64,000 bases of DNA. It comes from Methylobacterium sp. B4. Its GTDB lineage: Bacteria; Pseudomonadota; Alphaproteobacteria; Rhizobiales; Beijerinckiaceae. The DNA is taken from positions 41,982 through 105,981 of the forward strand of contig NZ_QJJJ01000014.1 of NCBI RefSeq assembly GCF_003201865.1, in the 5' to 3' direction. A program made the translations under genes and the position numbers. Positions 7,130-15,746 of the stretch are shown piece after piece. The notes beneath the pieces were generated by a model, which had not been told where the DNA came from, ran no database searches, and saw only the letters and a list, made by a program, of their open reading frames with translations. Positions within the stretch are counted from its first letter, which is position 1. Each line of letters opens with the position of its first letter.

Positions 7130-8701
7130 TGCCGCCGGCAGCCGAAACGCCTCCGGGGCACGCTCAACTTCCCCAACGACGGGCGCACAGATCGTACGGT
7201 CGCGGCCGGCTTCCTTGGCCGCGTACAGCGCCGTGTCGGCCCTTCGATAGAGATCGTGCATCGTCCCGCTGCCGCGCGCGACGGCGAGGCCGATGCTGAC
7301 GGTGACGGAACCGGCCGGAATTCCGGCCGACGGAACGCCGATTGCGGCCACGGCCGCGTGGATCGCCGCAGCGCGTTGCAGGGCTCCCTCCCGGTCGGTC
7401 TCGGGCAGCAGGACGACGAATTCCTCGCCGCCGACGCGGGCTGCGAAGTCGCCAGGCCGGCGCAAGCTCTTTCTCAGCGCCTCGGCGAGCCCCTTCAGCA
7501 CCTCGTCGCCGACCATGTGGCCGTGCGCGTCGTTGTAGCGCTTGAAGTGGTCGGCATCGGCCACGAGGAGCGCCGCCGGCCTGCCCGTGCGCTGGGCCGT
7601 CCTCCAGGCACGCGAAAATACCTCTTCGAAGCGCCGCCGGTTCGGCAGACCGGTGAGGGCGTCGGTCTGCGAGAGGCGTGCCAGTTCCGCCTGCATCGCC
7701 GTCCGGCGACCGAGTTCGCGCCCGAACAGGAGCGAGAGCAGAATGGTCAACCCGCACAGGAACAGGACCGCGAAACCGATCACCAGGGCCTTCTCCCGCC
7801 ACTCCGCCTCGATCTCGGCGGCCGAGAGGGCGACGTTGAGCAGAAGCGGGAAGTCCGCGACCTGGGTGAAGGCATAGTAGCGCTCGACGCCGTCGCGCAC
7901 CGACTGCCCCGTGAAGCTGCCGCTGCGCTGGGCCAAGAAGCGCTCGAAGGTCGGCGCCCCGGCGATGTTGGCGCCGATATCGGCCTCGACGGACGGGTGG
8001 CGCATCAAGCGCGTGCCGTCGCGCAGGTAGAGGTTGATCGCGCCGTCCCGGCCGAGCCCGATCTGGTCGAACAGGCGGCTGAAATAGGAGAGCTTGAGGC
8101 TCGCCGACACGATGCCGCCGAATGACCCGTCGGGGCGGTCGATGCGGCGGCTCAGCACGATCACTTGCGTGCCGAGCAGGCGCGAGACCAGCGGCCGACT
8201 GATGGTGAGCCCGAGACCGCTCTGCGCTCGATGGGCCTGGAAATAGGCCCGATCGGCGTTGTTGATGCGGCGGGCGGGCAAGGCGTGAGAGTCGATCACC
8301 GTGTCGCCGTTCGCATCGACGACGAGCATCACACCCATGTCCCGCGCCGTGGCCGCGCGATCGAACAGGATGAGCTGGCGCAGGCCCGGATCGAGATCGA
8401 CGACACCCGTCGCATTGAGGTTGTCGATCACCGCCGTCAGGGAAAGATCGATGATCTCGATGTTGCGGGCGATGTCCCGCTCGATCACCTGAAGCAGGTT
8501 CTTGGAGGTCTGCTCGGCCTTGTCCCAGGCGTCCCGCCTCAGGTCGAGCAGCATCAGGCCCGAGAGCACCAGCATGCCGAGGGGCGCGAGAATGCCCAGA
8601 ATGAGCCAGGTCCGAGCCGGGCGCGCCCGCAAGTCGGGCGGGCAAAGCCGATCTGCCGCCCCCTCGCCGTCGACGCCCGCTCCGCGCATCGTGCCGCCCA
8701 C
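7109..8701 (-). CDS. Membrane sensor diguanylate cyclase (dCache-GGDEF)
   Basis: This 530-residue protein makes cyclic di-GMP in response to an extracytoplasmic signal. It has a membrane segment at about 31-52, a periplasmic dCache-like sensor (about 60-300, with NNADRAYFQAHRAQSGLGL and SFGGIVSASLKLSYFSRLF), a second membrane segment near 305-330 and a C-terminal GGDEF domain. The active-site loop is GGEEF (424-428). An inhibitory I-site RPGD lies five residues upstream, so the enzyme should be active and feedback-inhibited. It appears to be monocistronic. A start 4 codons downstream is also possible. Confidence 0.93.
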   Translation of the reverse strand: MGGTMRGAGVDGEGAADRLCPPDLRARPARTWLILGILAPLGMLVLSGLMLLDLRRDAWDKAEQTSKNLLQVIERDIARNIEIIDLSLTAVIDNLNATGVVDLDPGLRQLILFDRAATARDMGVMLVVDANGDTVIDSHALPARRINNADRAYFQAHRAQSGLGLTISRPLVSRLLGTQVIVLSRRIDRPDGSFGGIVSASLKLSYFSRLFDQIGLGRDGAINLYLRDGTRLMRHPSVEADIGANIAGAPTFERFLAQRSGSFTGQSVRDGVERYYAFTQVADFPLLLNVALSAAEIEAEWREKALVIGFAVLFLCGLTILLSLLFGRELGRRTAMQAELARLSQTDALTGLPNRRRFEEVFSRAWRTAQRTGRPAALLVADADHFKRYNDAHGHMVGDEVLKGLAEALRKSLRRPGDFAARVGGEEFVVLLPETDREGALQRAAAIHAAVAAIGVPSAGIPAGSVTVSIGLAVARGSGTMHDLYRRADTALYAAKEAGRDRTICAPVVGEVERAPEAFRLPAAAGSPVR

Positions 8702-8974
8702 CTCGCCTCGAGTCGTTCTGCGCGAAAGGCGCTAAAAGATTCTTTTGTCCGCTACGGTACGCCCCGTCGCCCCGTCGCCCCGCGCTTTTCGGTTAACGCG
8801 ATCCTCCTGATGAAAAGGGGCCGGCGACCGTCGCACGCAGACGTGATCGAGGAGCCGGGATTAAGAACGCCCGAGCCAGGAACGAAGGCAGCAGCAGCAA
8901 CTTAGCGCCGTGGCCGTCCGGCTGCCCGTGTTCTTGCAGCGGACCGACGACGGCCTTCGACCCACGTTTCAGAG

Positions 8975-10300
8975 ATGTCGGCCATGCGAGTCGAGGCGCA
9001 CCCGTCCTCCGATCCCGAGCGGCAGCCGTCGCGGGCCGCGCTGCGCGGTCTCGATCTGCTCAACGTCACCCTCGCCGACGTGCGCGACGGGCTGGGGCCC
9101 TATCTCGCGATCTACCTGCTCGCCGTGCGCGGTCCGGAGCAGGGTTGGAACGAGGCGACGATCGGTCTCGTGATGACGATCGCCGGCATTGCCGGCCTGC
9201 TGACGCAGACGCCGGCGGGCGCCCTGATCGATCGCACCCGGAACAAGCGCGGCGTCGTCATCGTCGCGGCGTTGGCCGTCACCGCGAGCTGTCTCGTCCT
9301 GCCCTGGATCTCGAATTTCTATCTCGTCGCCGGTACGCAGGCGCTCGCCAGCATGGCTGGCTCGATCTTCGCGCCCGCATTGACCGGCATCACCCTGGGC
9401 ATCGTCGGCCCAAAACTGTTTTCCAAGCGCATCGGCCGCAACGAGGGCTTCAACCACGCCGGCAACGCGGTCTCCGCGATGCTCGCGGGCGGGCTGGCCT
9501 ACCTGTTCGGCCCCATCGTCGTGTTCTGGCTGATGGGAATCCTGGCCGCCTGCTCGATCGGCGCGATGCTGATGGTGCCGGCCGAGTCGATCGACGACGA
9601 CCTCGCCCGCGGCCTCGACTGCCGGGAAGACCAGAACTGCGAGCAGCCCTCGGGCCTGAGCCTGCTGCTGCGCAACCGCCACCTGATGCTGTTCGCGCTG
9701 CTCTGCGCCGCCTTCCACCTCGCCAACGCGGCGATGCTGCCCTCGGTCGGCCAGTTGCTGACGAAGGTGGTCGGCAAGGACAACGCGACCTCGCTCATCG
9801 CGGTCTGCATCGTGGCCGCACAATGCGTGATGGTGCCGATGGCGGTGCTGGTGGGCGCCAAGGCCGACAGCTTCGGGCGCAAGCCGATCTTCCTGGCCGC
9901 CTTCGGCGTTCTGGCCCTGCGCGGGGTGCTCTACACCTTCTCCGACAACCCCTTTTATCTCGTGGCGGTGCAGTGCCTCGACGGGGTCGGCGCCGGTATC
10001 TACGGCGCGCTGTTCCCGATCGTCGTGGCCGACCTGACCCGCGGCACCGGCCGCTTCAACGTCGCGCAGGGTGCGGCGGCGACCGCCCAGGGCCTCGGCG
10101 CGGCGCTGAGCGCGACGCTGGCCGGCGTCATCATCGTCGCCGCGGGCTATTCGGCGGCCTTCCTCGTGCTCGCCGCGGTCGCGGGGGCGGGCTTTGCCCT
10201 CTACCTGCTGTTCATGCCCGAGACCCTCGGCTACGAGCCCCGTCCGACCGACGCGCAGCCGCCGACACCCGCTTCGCCGCTCGCGGTGCCGGCCGAGTAG
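8975..10300 (+). CDS. MFS transporter
   Basis: The product is a 441-residue major facilitator with 12 predicted membrane segments. MFS motif A variants occur in both halves: GALIDRTRNKRG after TM2 and GAKADSFGRKPIF after TM8. The N-terminus (RGLDLLNVTLADVRDGLGPYL) resembles a group of proteobacterial MFS proteins of unknown substrate. The two genes downstream are also transporters, separated by 58 and 10 bases, so the three may be co-transcribed. Substrate cannot be assigned. Confidence 0.88.
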   Translation: MSAMRVEAHPSSDPERQPSRAALRGLDLLNVTLADVRDGLGPYLAIYLLAVRGPEQGWNEATIGLVMTIAGIAGLLTQTPAGALIDRTRNKRGVVIVAALAVTASCLVLPWISNFYLVAGTQALASMAGSIFAPALTGITLGIVGPKLFSKRIGRNEGFNHAGNAVSAMLAGGLAYLFGPIVVFWLMGILAACSIGAMLMVPAESIDDDLARGLDCREDQNCEQPSGLSLLLRNRHLMLFALLCAAFHLANAAMLPSVGQLLTKVVGKDNATSLIAVCIVAAQCVMVPMAVLVGAKADSFGRKPIFLAAFGVLALRGVLYTFSDNPFYLVAVQCLDGVGAGIYGALFPIVVADLTRGTGRFNVAQGAAATAQGLGAALSATLAGVIIVAAGYSAAFLVLAAVAGAGFALYLLFMPETLGYEPRPTDAQPPTPASPLAVPAE

Positions 10301-10358
10301 CAAGCCGGCGACACCCGCCGACGCTCGCGAAAAACCCCTTCACAGGAACCGGACGACG

Positions 10359-11630
10359 ATGGGCGGCTTCGCGCTCACTCCCCACCTCGCGACCTGGGGG
10401 ATCGCGGCGCTGGCCACGCTCGGCGTCATCACCCGGCCGATGGGCTGGCCGGAGGCGGTCTGGGCCGTGCTCGGGGCCTCCGCCCTCGTCCTCCTCGGCC
10501 TCCTGCCCGTCGGCGCCGCCTGGGATGGGGTGCTCAAGGGCGGCGACGTCTACCTCTTTCTCATCGGCATGATGCTGATGTCCGAGGTCGCCCGGAAGGA
10601 GGGCCTGTTCGACTGGCTCGCCGGCCTCGCGGTGCGCGCCGCCCGGGGCTCGGCGACCCGGCTTTTCGCCCTGGTCTACGCCGTCGGCACGCTGGTGACG
10701 GTGTTCCTCTCGAACGATGCCTGCGCGGTGGTGCTGACGCCCGCGGTCTACGCGGCGACGCGGGCCGCCAAGGTGCGCGATCCCCTGCCCTACCTCTTCA
10801 TCTGCGCCTTCATCGCCAACGCAGCGAGCTTCGTCCTGCCGATCTCGAACCCGGCCAACCTCGTCGTCTTCGCCGACGCCATGCCGCCGCTGACGCGCTG
10901 GCTCGCGCTGTTCGCCCTGCCCTCCATGCTCGCCATCGCGGCCACCTACGCCGTGCTGCGGATCACGCAAGGCCCGACCCTGCGCGCGCAGAGCGTGGCG
11001 ACCGAGGTCGAGGGCGCTCCCCTCTCGCGCACCGGGCTCGTGGCGGGCCTCGGCATCGTCGCGACGGGCGCCGTGCTGATCGCCGCCTCGGCCCTCGGGC
11101 GCGATCTCGGCCTGCCGACCTTCGCCGCGGGCCTCGCCACGACGTTGATCGTGCTCCTGATGCGGCGCGGCGGCCTCGTGACGGTGGTGCGCGACGTGTC
11201 CTGGGGCGTGCTGCCGCTCGTCGCCGGACTGTTCGTGCTGGTCGAGGCCCTGGAGAAGACCGGCCTGCTCGGCCGGATCGCCGAGGGGCTGAAGGCTGCC
11301 GTCGGCACCGCGCCGGAGGCGACAGCCTGGGGCGCGGGGGCGCTGGTGGCCGTGCTCTCGAACCTCGTCAACAACCTGCCCGCCGGCCTGATCGCGGGCG
11401 CCGCCGTCCAGGCCGCCGCCGTGCCCGAGCGCGTCGCCGGGGCGGTGCTGATCGGCATCGATCTCGGGCCCAACCTTTCGGTGACGGGGTCGCTCGCCAC
11501 GATCCTCTGGCTCACCGCCCTGCGCCGCGAGGGTATCGACGTGAGCTTCTGGCGCTTCCTGAAACTCGGCGCGCTGGTGATGCCGCCGGCCCTTCTGCTG
11601 GCGCTCGCCGGCCTCCTGCTCGCTCCCTGA
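10359..11630 (+). CDS. ArsB/NhaD-type ion transporter (putative arsenite efflux)
   Basis: This 423-residue membrane protein belongs to the ion transporter superfamily that contains ArsB. It carries the typical conserved helix breaks SNDACAVVLTPAVY and, in the second half, VLSNLVNNLPAGLIAG. A ribosome-binding-like aggaac precedes the ATG. ArsB exports arsenite or antimonite, but no arsR, arsC or arsA is adjacent, so the arsenic assignment rests on family resemblance only. It lies 10 bases upstream of the GTG-started YdcZ-type gene. Confidence 0.85.
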   Translation: MGGFALTPHLATWGIAALATLGVITRPMGWPEAVWAVLGASALVLLGLLPVGAAWDGVLKGGDVYLFLIGMMLMSEVARKEGLFDWLAGLAVRAARGSATRLFALVYAVGTLVTVFLSNDACAVVLTPAVYAATRAAKVRDPLPYLFICAFIANAASFVLPISNPANLVVFADAMPPLTRWLALFALPSMLAIAATYAVLRITQGPTLRAQSVATEVEGAPLSRTGLVAGLGIVATGAVLIAASALGRDLGLPTFAAGLATTLIVLLMRRGGLVTVVRDVSWGVLPLVAGLFVLVEALEKTGLLGRIAEGLKAAVGTAPEATAWGAGALVAVLSNLVNNLPAGLIAGAAVQAAAVPERVAGAVLIGIDLGPNLSVTGSLATILWLTALRREGIDVSFWRFLKLGALVMPPALLLALAGLLLAP

Positions 11631-11640
11631 GGCACGGACC

Positions 11641-12573
11641 GTGAACGCAGCCCTGCTCTACCCCTTCATCCTCGTCGCCGGTGCGCTTCAGGCGCTCGGC
11701 AATTCCATGAACGCGCGACTGCGCGGGGCCATGGTCAATCCCTGGCTGGCTGCAGCGACCTCCTTCGCGCCGATCGTCTTCGTCTTCGTCATCCTGTTCC
11801 TGACGATGCCGGTCCCGCTGCCGAGCCCGGACGATCTCGCCCGGATGCCGTGGTACGCGCCGCTCGGCGGCCTCGCCGGGGCCGTGGCGGTGTTCGGCGG
11901 TCTGGCCCTCGTCGACAAGGTCGGCGCCGGCCCGTTCAACGGCCTCCTCATCACCGGCAATATCCTCAGCTCGCTGGCGCTGGATGCGTTCGGCCTGTTC
12001 GGCCTGAAGGGCGGCGGATGGAAACCGCTGCCCTGGCTCGGCGGCCTGCTGATGGTCGGCGGCATCGTCCTGATCGCCCGCGCGAGCCGCGGCGAGCCCG
12101 ACCGGGATGGGCAGGACGGCCACGGCCTCAGCGGCCGGCTGCTCTATCCCTTCGTCCTCGGCGCGGGCGCGCTGCAGGCCCTCGGCGTCGTCTGGAACGC
12201 GCAGCTGCGCGGCGCCCTGGTCAATCCCTGGCTCGCCGCAGCCGTCTCCTTCGTGCCGATCGTCTTCGTGTTCCTGACCGTTTTCGCGATCCGGCCGACG
12301 CCCCTGCCGACCCGCGAGGATCTCTCCGGAATGCCGTGGTGGGCGCCGCTCGGCGGGCTCGCGGGCGCGGTGGCGGTGTTCGGCGGACTGCTCTTCGTCG
12401 ACACCGTCGGGGCCGGCGCCTTCAACGGGCTGCTGATCACGGCCAATCTCCTGACCTCGATCGCCATCGACCATTTCGGCTGGCTCGGCATGCCGGTCTG
12501 CCGTGCCCGGACGGGGCGCCTCGTCGGGGCCGGGCTGATGGTGGGCGGCATCCTGCTGATCTCGGTGGCGTGA
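11641..12573 (+). CDS. Tandem DUF606/YdcZ-type DMT transporter
   Basis: The 310-residue product is two copies of a roughly 145-residue five-helix DUF606 (YdcZ) unit in one chain. Copy 1 spans about 1-147 and copy 2 about 158-310. Matching blocks include VNPWLAAATSFAPIVFVF versus VNPWLAAAVSFVPIVFVF and PLGGLAGAVAVFGGLALVD versus PLGGLAGAVAVFGGLLFVD. Most family members are single units that pair. The start is GTG at 11641, 10 bases after the preceding stop. Substrate is unknown. Confidence 0.87.
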   Translation: MNAALLYPFILVAGALQALGNSMNARLRGAMVNPWLAAATSFAPIVFVFVILFLTMPVPLPSPDDLARMPWYAPLGGLAGAVAVFGGLALVDKVGAGPFNGLLITGNILSSLALDAFGLFGLKGGGWKPLPWLGGLLMVGGIVLIARASRGEPDRDGQDGHGLSGRLLYPFVLGAGALQALGVVWNAQLRGALVNPWLAAAVSFVPIVFVFLTVFAIRPTPLPTREDLSGMPWWAPLGGLAGAVAVFGGLLFVDTVGAGAFNGLLITANLLTSIAIDHFGWLGMPVCRARTGRLVGAGLMVGGILLISVA

Positions 12574-12582
12574 GCCGAAAGC

Positions 12583-13014
12583 TCAACGCCCCGGCGGGAT
12601 CGAGTAGGTGCCGGTGGCGTGGCAGACGATGTCGTCGGATCCTTTGGTCCGAATCGCCACGTCGCCGACGGCGAGCCGGCGCCCGATCTTGAGCAGACGA
12701 CACTCGGCGATCAGCCCGCCCTGGCCGGGCCGGCGCAGGAAGTTGAAGCTCAGGTTCGTCGTCACCGCGAGGGCCACGGGTCCGATATTGGAGAGGATCG
12801 CCGCGTAGAGCGCATAATCGGCCAGCGCCATCATCGACGGGCCGGAGACGGTGCCGCCGGGGCGCAGGTGGCGCTCGTGATGGTCGAGGCGCATCCGCGC
12901 GCGGAGCGGTCCGACCGCCTCCAGATGGTAGTGCCGACCGTCCGCATTCATCTGCGGGAATTCGCGCTCCAGGAACGCGACGGTCTCCTCCAGGCTCATC
13001 ACGGTCTCGCTCAT
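12583..13014 (-). CDS. PaaI-like hotdog thioesterase
   Basis: The 143-residue product has a hotdog fold of the PaaI/YigI thioesterase type: HLRPGGTVSGPSMMALADYALYAAIL (central helix and preceding Gly loop) followed by TTNLSFNFLRRPGQGGLIAECRLLKIG. Such enzymes hydrolyse acyl-CoA thioesters. The usual catalytic Asp/Asn region reads SGPSMMALAD. It converges with the YdcZ-type gene and is divergent from the CoA-binding protein gene, with 42 bases between starts, so the last two may share a regulatory region. Confidence 0.85.
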   Translation of the reverse strand: MSETVMSLEETVAFLEREFPQMNADGRHYHLEAVGPLRARMRLDHHERHLRPGGTVSGPSMMALADYALYAAILSNIGPVALAVTTNLSFNFLRRPGQGGLIAECRLLKIGRRLAVGDVAIRTKGSDDIVCHATGTYSIPPGR

Positions 13015-13056
13015 GCCCGCCTTGCAGCACGCCCGCGCTTGGCGGACAAGAGCGGG

Positions 13057-13620
13057 ATGATCCCGACCCTCGACGGCGCACCCGACGGAATCGCCACCCG
13101 GCACGACCGCTACCCGGACGCGCAGATCCGCGCGATCCTGAAACAGGCGCGCTCCATCGCCCTGGTCGGCGCCTCGGCCAACCCGGCCCGGCCGAGCTAC
13201 ATCGTCTTCAAGTATCTCTCCGAACGCGGCTACGGGGTCACGCCGGTCAATCCGGGTCTCGCGGGCCAGACCCTGCTCGGGCGCCCGGTGGTGGGACGGC
13301 TCTCCGATTTGGCCGGTCCGGTCGACATGGTCGAGATCTTCCGCAATTCCGCCGCGGCGGGGCCTCTCGTCGACGAGGCGCTGGCGCTTCCGGAACCGCC
13401 GAAGGTGATCTGGATGCAGCTCGGCGTGCGCGACGACGCGGCCGCCGCGCGGGCGGAGGCGGCGGGCCTCACGGTCATCATGAACCGCTGCCCGAAGATC
13501 GAGTACGGCCGGCTCTCCGGCGAAATCGGCTGGACAGGGGTCAATTCCCGCATCCTCAGCGCGAAGAAGCCGCAGATGGCCAGGGGCGGGGTGCAGAAGC
13601 GGACGATCGAGGGGACGTGA
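13057..13620 (+). CDS. CoA-binding domain protein (YccU family)
   Basis: The 187-residue protein is a single Rossmann-type CoA-binding domain like E. coli YccU. It has the nucleotide-binding motif SIALVGASANPARPSYIVFKYL near residues 33-54 and a second conserved block WMQLGVRDDAAAARAEAAGL. Related domains occur in succinyl-CoA synthetase alpha; the stand-alone form has no established reaction. It is divergent from a thioesterase gene, so a shared role in acyl-CoA metabolism is possible. Confidence 0.87.
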   Translation: MIPTLDGAPDGIATRHDRYPDAQIRAILKQARSIALVGASANPARPSYIVFKYLSERGYGVTPVNPGLAGQTLLGRPVVGRLSDLAGPVDMVEIFRNSAAAGPLVDEALALPEPPKVIWMQLGVRDDAAAARAEAAGLTVIMNRCPKIEYGRLSGEIGWTGVNSRILSAKKPQMARGGVQKRTIEGT

Positions 13621-13647
13621 GCCGGGCCTGAGAGCCGGCAGAGCGGG

Positions 13648-13788
13648 GTCCCGGTCATCACCGACGACATCGCCGAGGACCCGGCCTTCCGAGAACACCA
13701 CACCCCCGCCGAGTACGGCTTCCAGAGCTAGATCTCGATGCCCATCGTGCTGCCGGACGGGACGTTCCAACGCATCGGTGACCCGTAG
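13648..13788 (+). pseudogene. Fragment of a GAF-domain sensor kinase gene
   Basis: Reading this stretch in one frame gives VPVITDDIAEDPAFREHHTP, then AEYGFQS, a TAG stop, ISMPIVLPDGTFQRIGDP and another stop. The block HHTP..YGFQSYISMPI.LPDGTF is characteristic of GAF domains in alphaproteobacterial sensor histidine kinases. Only about 45 codons remain, with an in-frame stop (Tyr to TAG) and no start, so this is a gene remnant. Confidence 0.7.
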
Positions 13789-13866
13789 CTCCGCCGACAC
13801 GCTGCCGATCGATCCCGGATCGCCCCCTGCAACGGGCGATCCGGTGCCCTCTCGTCGCTCACGAGA

Positions 13867-13891
13867 GGAGGCCCTCGGACGGAGGGCCTCC
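13867..13891 (-). terminator. Hairpin terminator after ohr
   Basis: A perfect 10-bp stem (ggaggccctc / gagggcctcc) with a 5-base loop lies 20 bases beyond the ohr stop on the minus strand. No T-run follows. Confidence 0.5.
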
Positions 13892-13910
13892 CGCGATCAT
13901 CGATCGGGCG

Positions 13911-14336
13911 TCACGCCAGCGTCAGCCCGACATCCACATTACCCCGCGTGGCGTTGGAATACGGGCAGATCTGATGCGCCGCCTCGACGAGGCGCTCGGC
14001 GTCGGCGCGCTCGAGGCCGGGGAGGCTGACCTTGAGGTCGGCGGTGATGCCGAAGCCGCCCTCGGAGCGCGGGCCAATGCCGACATTCGCGGTGACGGTT
14101 GTGTCGGCGGGCACCTTCAGCTTGAGCTGGCCGCCGGCCACCTTGAGGGCGCCGATGAAGCAGGCGGAGTAGCCCGCCGCGAAGAGCTGCTCCGGGTTGG
14201 CACCGGGGCCGCCCGCGCCGCCGAGTTCTTTCGGGGTCGAGAGCTGGACCTGGAAGCTGCCGTCCTCGGTGCGGGCGGAGCCGTCGCGGCCGCCCGTGGC
14301 GGAGGCGGTGGTGCGGTACTTCACATCGACGGTCAT
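13911..14336 (-). CDS. ohr: Organic hydroperoxide resistance protein (Ohr/OsmC)
   Basis: Ohr is a thiol peroxidase that reduces organic and fatty-acid hydroperoxides using lipoylated partners. The 141-residue product has both catalytic cysteines in their family contexts: GYSACFIGALKVAGGQLK (peroxidatic) and HQICPYSNATRGNVDV (resolving). The N-terminal pattern (KYRTTASATGGRDG) and LSTPKELGG are also Ohr-like. No ohrR lies next to it, but an imperfect palindrome upstream of the start may be an operator. Confidence 0.95.
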   Translation of the reverse strand: MTVDVKYRTTASATGGRDGSARTEDGSFQVQLSTPKELGGAGGPGANPEQLFAAGYSACFIGALKVAGGQLKLKVPADTTVTANVGIGPRSEGGFGITADLKVSLPGLERADAERLVEAAHQICPYSNATRGNVDVGLTLA

Positions 14337-14408
14337 GGGCTGTCCTCGTGATCGGGGTTCGAACGCGGCCGATCGGTTCGGCTTGCTACAGAGATAGCGC
14401 GCATGTGA

Positions 14409-14420
14409 ATTGTGCGCAAT
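14409..14420. promoter_or_regulatory. Possible operator upstream of ohr
   Basis: The sequence attgtgcgcaat has ATTG/CAAT inverted arms and lies about 75 bases upstream of the ohr start. Peroxide-responsive MarR (OhrR) proteins bind AT-flanked palindromes in this position in other alphaproteobacteria. The assignment is inference. Confidence 0.3.
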
Positions 14421-14476
14421 CTATATCGTCGCTCTCGGGCCATGTCTCCGTTGCAGAGCCGGCTGCGGAGCCTCGA

Positions 14477-15739
14477 TCAGCCGCCCCGACCCGTCTCCGG
14501 CATGGCCGCGACCGCGGCGAGGCTGATCCCGGCGGCGAGACCGAGATAGAGCCCGACTGAGCCGATGCCGCCCCAACCGACCAGCCATTGCGCAGCGAGC
14601 GGCGCTCCGGAGGCGCCGACGATGCCGGCGAGGTTGTAGGTCACCGAGGCGCCGGTGTAGCGCACCCGGGTCGGGAACAACTCGGGCAGGAGCGCGCCCA
14701 TCGGCCCGAAGATCCAGCCCATGGCGAAGAGTGCGAGGCAGAGGAAGCCGAGCACGAGGGCGGGCTCGCCGCTGCCGAGCATCGGCCCGAGCGCCGCCCC
14801 GAGCCCGGCCGTGACGAGGAGGCCCGAGAGCATGACGGGCTTGCGCCCGAAGCGGTCGGCGGCGAGCCCCGAGAGCGGGATCGACAGCGCCATGAACAGG
14901 ATCGCGACGCACTCGAACAGCAGGAAGGTCTTTCGCGGGTAGCCGAGCGTGGCGGTGCCGTAGCTCAGCGCGAACACGGTCGAGAGGTAGAAGACGGCGT
15001 AGGCCGCCACCATGGCCAGCGTCCCGAGCAGCGTCGCCCTGAGATGCGCGGAGAAGATCGTGGCGAGCGGCACCCGCTCCGGTGGCGCCTGTTCGAGCGC
15101 GGCGCGGAAGGCAGGGGTCTCGGTCAGCTTGAGGCGCACGTAGAGCCCGACGCCGACGAGGGCGGCGGAAGCCAGGAAGGGCAGCCTCCAGCCCCAGGCC
15201 TCGAAATCCGCCGGGCTCAAGGACACGCTGAGCCCGAGGAACAGCAGGTTGGCGGCAATGAAGCCGATCGGCGCGCCGAGTTGCGGGAAGATGCCGTAGA
15301 GGGCGCGGCGCCCCGGCGGGGCGTTCTCGACCGCGAGCAGAGCCGCCCCGCCCCACTCGCCGCCGAAGCCGACGCCCTGGCCGAAGCGCAGCAGGCAGAG
15401 CAGGGCCGGCGCCCACCATCCGATCGACGCGTAGCCCGGCAGGCAGCCGATCAGGACGGTGGAGAGCCCCATGATCATCAGCGAGGCGACCAGCGTCGCC
15501 TTGCGCCCGACCCGGTCGCCGAAATGCCCGAAGGCCGCGGCACCGACGGGGCGCGCCAGGAAGGCGATGGCGAAGGTGGCGAAGGCCTGGAGCGTCTGTA
15601 CGCCGGGCTCGCCCTGGGGGAAGAAGATCGGACCGATCACCAGCGCGGCGGCGGTGGCGTAGATGTAGAAGTCGTAGAACTCGATCGCGGTGCCGACGAA
15701 GCTCGCGGTGAGGATGCGGCGGGCGGAAGGCGGGTTCAT
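14477..15739 (-). CDS. MFS transporter, metabolite:H+ symporter (MHS) family
   Basis: The 420-residue product is a 12-helix major facilitator of the MHS group (proline/betaine, shikimate or alpha-ketoglutarate permeases). It shows the N-terminal signature SFVGTAIEFYDFYIYATAAA, motif A FGHFGDRVGRKATLV and the second-half LAADRFGRKPVMLSG. It starts 7 bases after the double-MaoC gene stop, so the two form an operon. The partner suggests uptake of a carboxylic acid that is later processed as a CoA thioester. Confidence 0.9.
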   Translation of the reverse strand: MNPPSARRILTASFVGTAIEFYDFYIYATAAALVIGPIFFPQGEPGVQTLQAFATFAIAFLARPVGAAAFGHFGDRVGRKATLVASLMIMGLSTVLIGCLPGYASIGWWAPALLCLLRFGQGVGFGGEWGGAALLAVENAPPGRRALYGIFPQLGAPIGFIAANLLFLGLSVSLSPADFEAWGWRLPFLASAALVGVGLYVRLKLTETPAFRAALEQAPPERVPLATIFSAHLRATLLGTLAMVAAYAVFYLSTVFALSYGTATLGYPRKTFLLFECVAILFMALSIPLSGLAADRFGRKPVMLSGLLVTAGLGAALGPMLGSGEPALVLGFLCLALFAMGWIFGPMGALLPELFPTRVRYTGASVTYNLAGIVGASGAPLAAQWLVGWGGIGSVGLYLGLAAGISLAAVAAMPETGRGG

Positions 15740-15746
15740 CGGCGCG

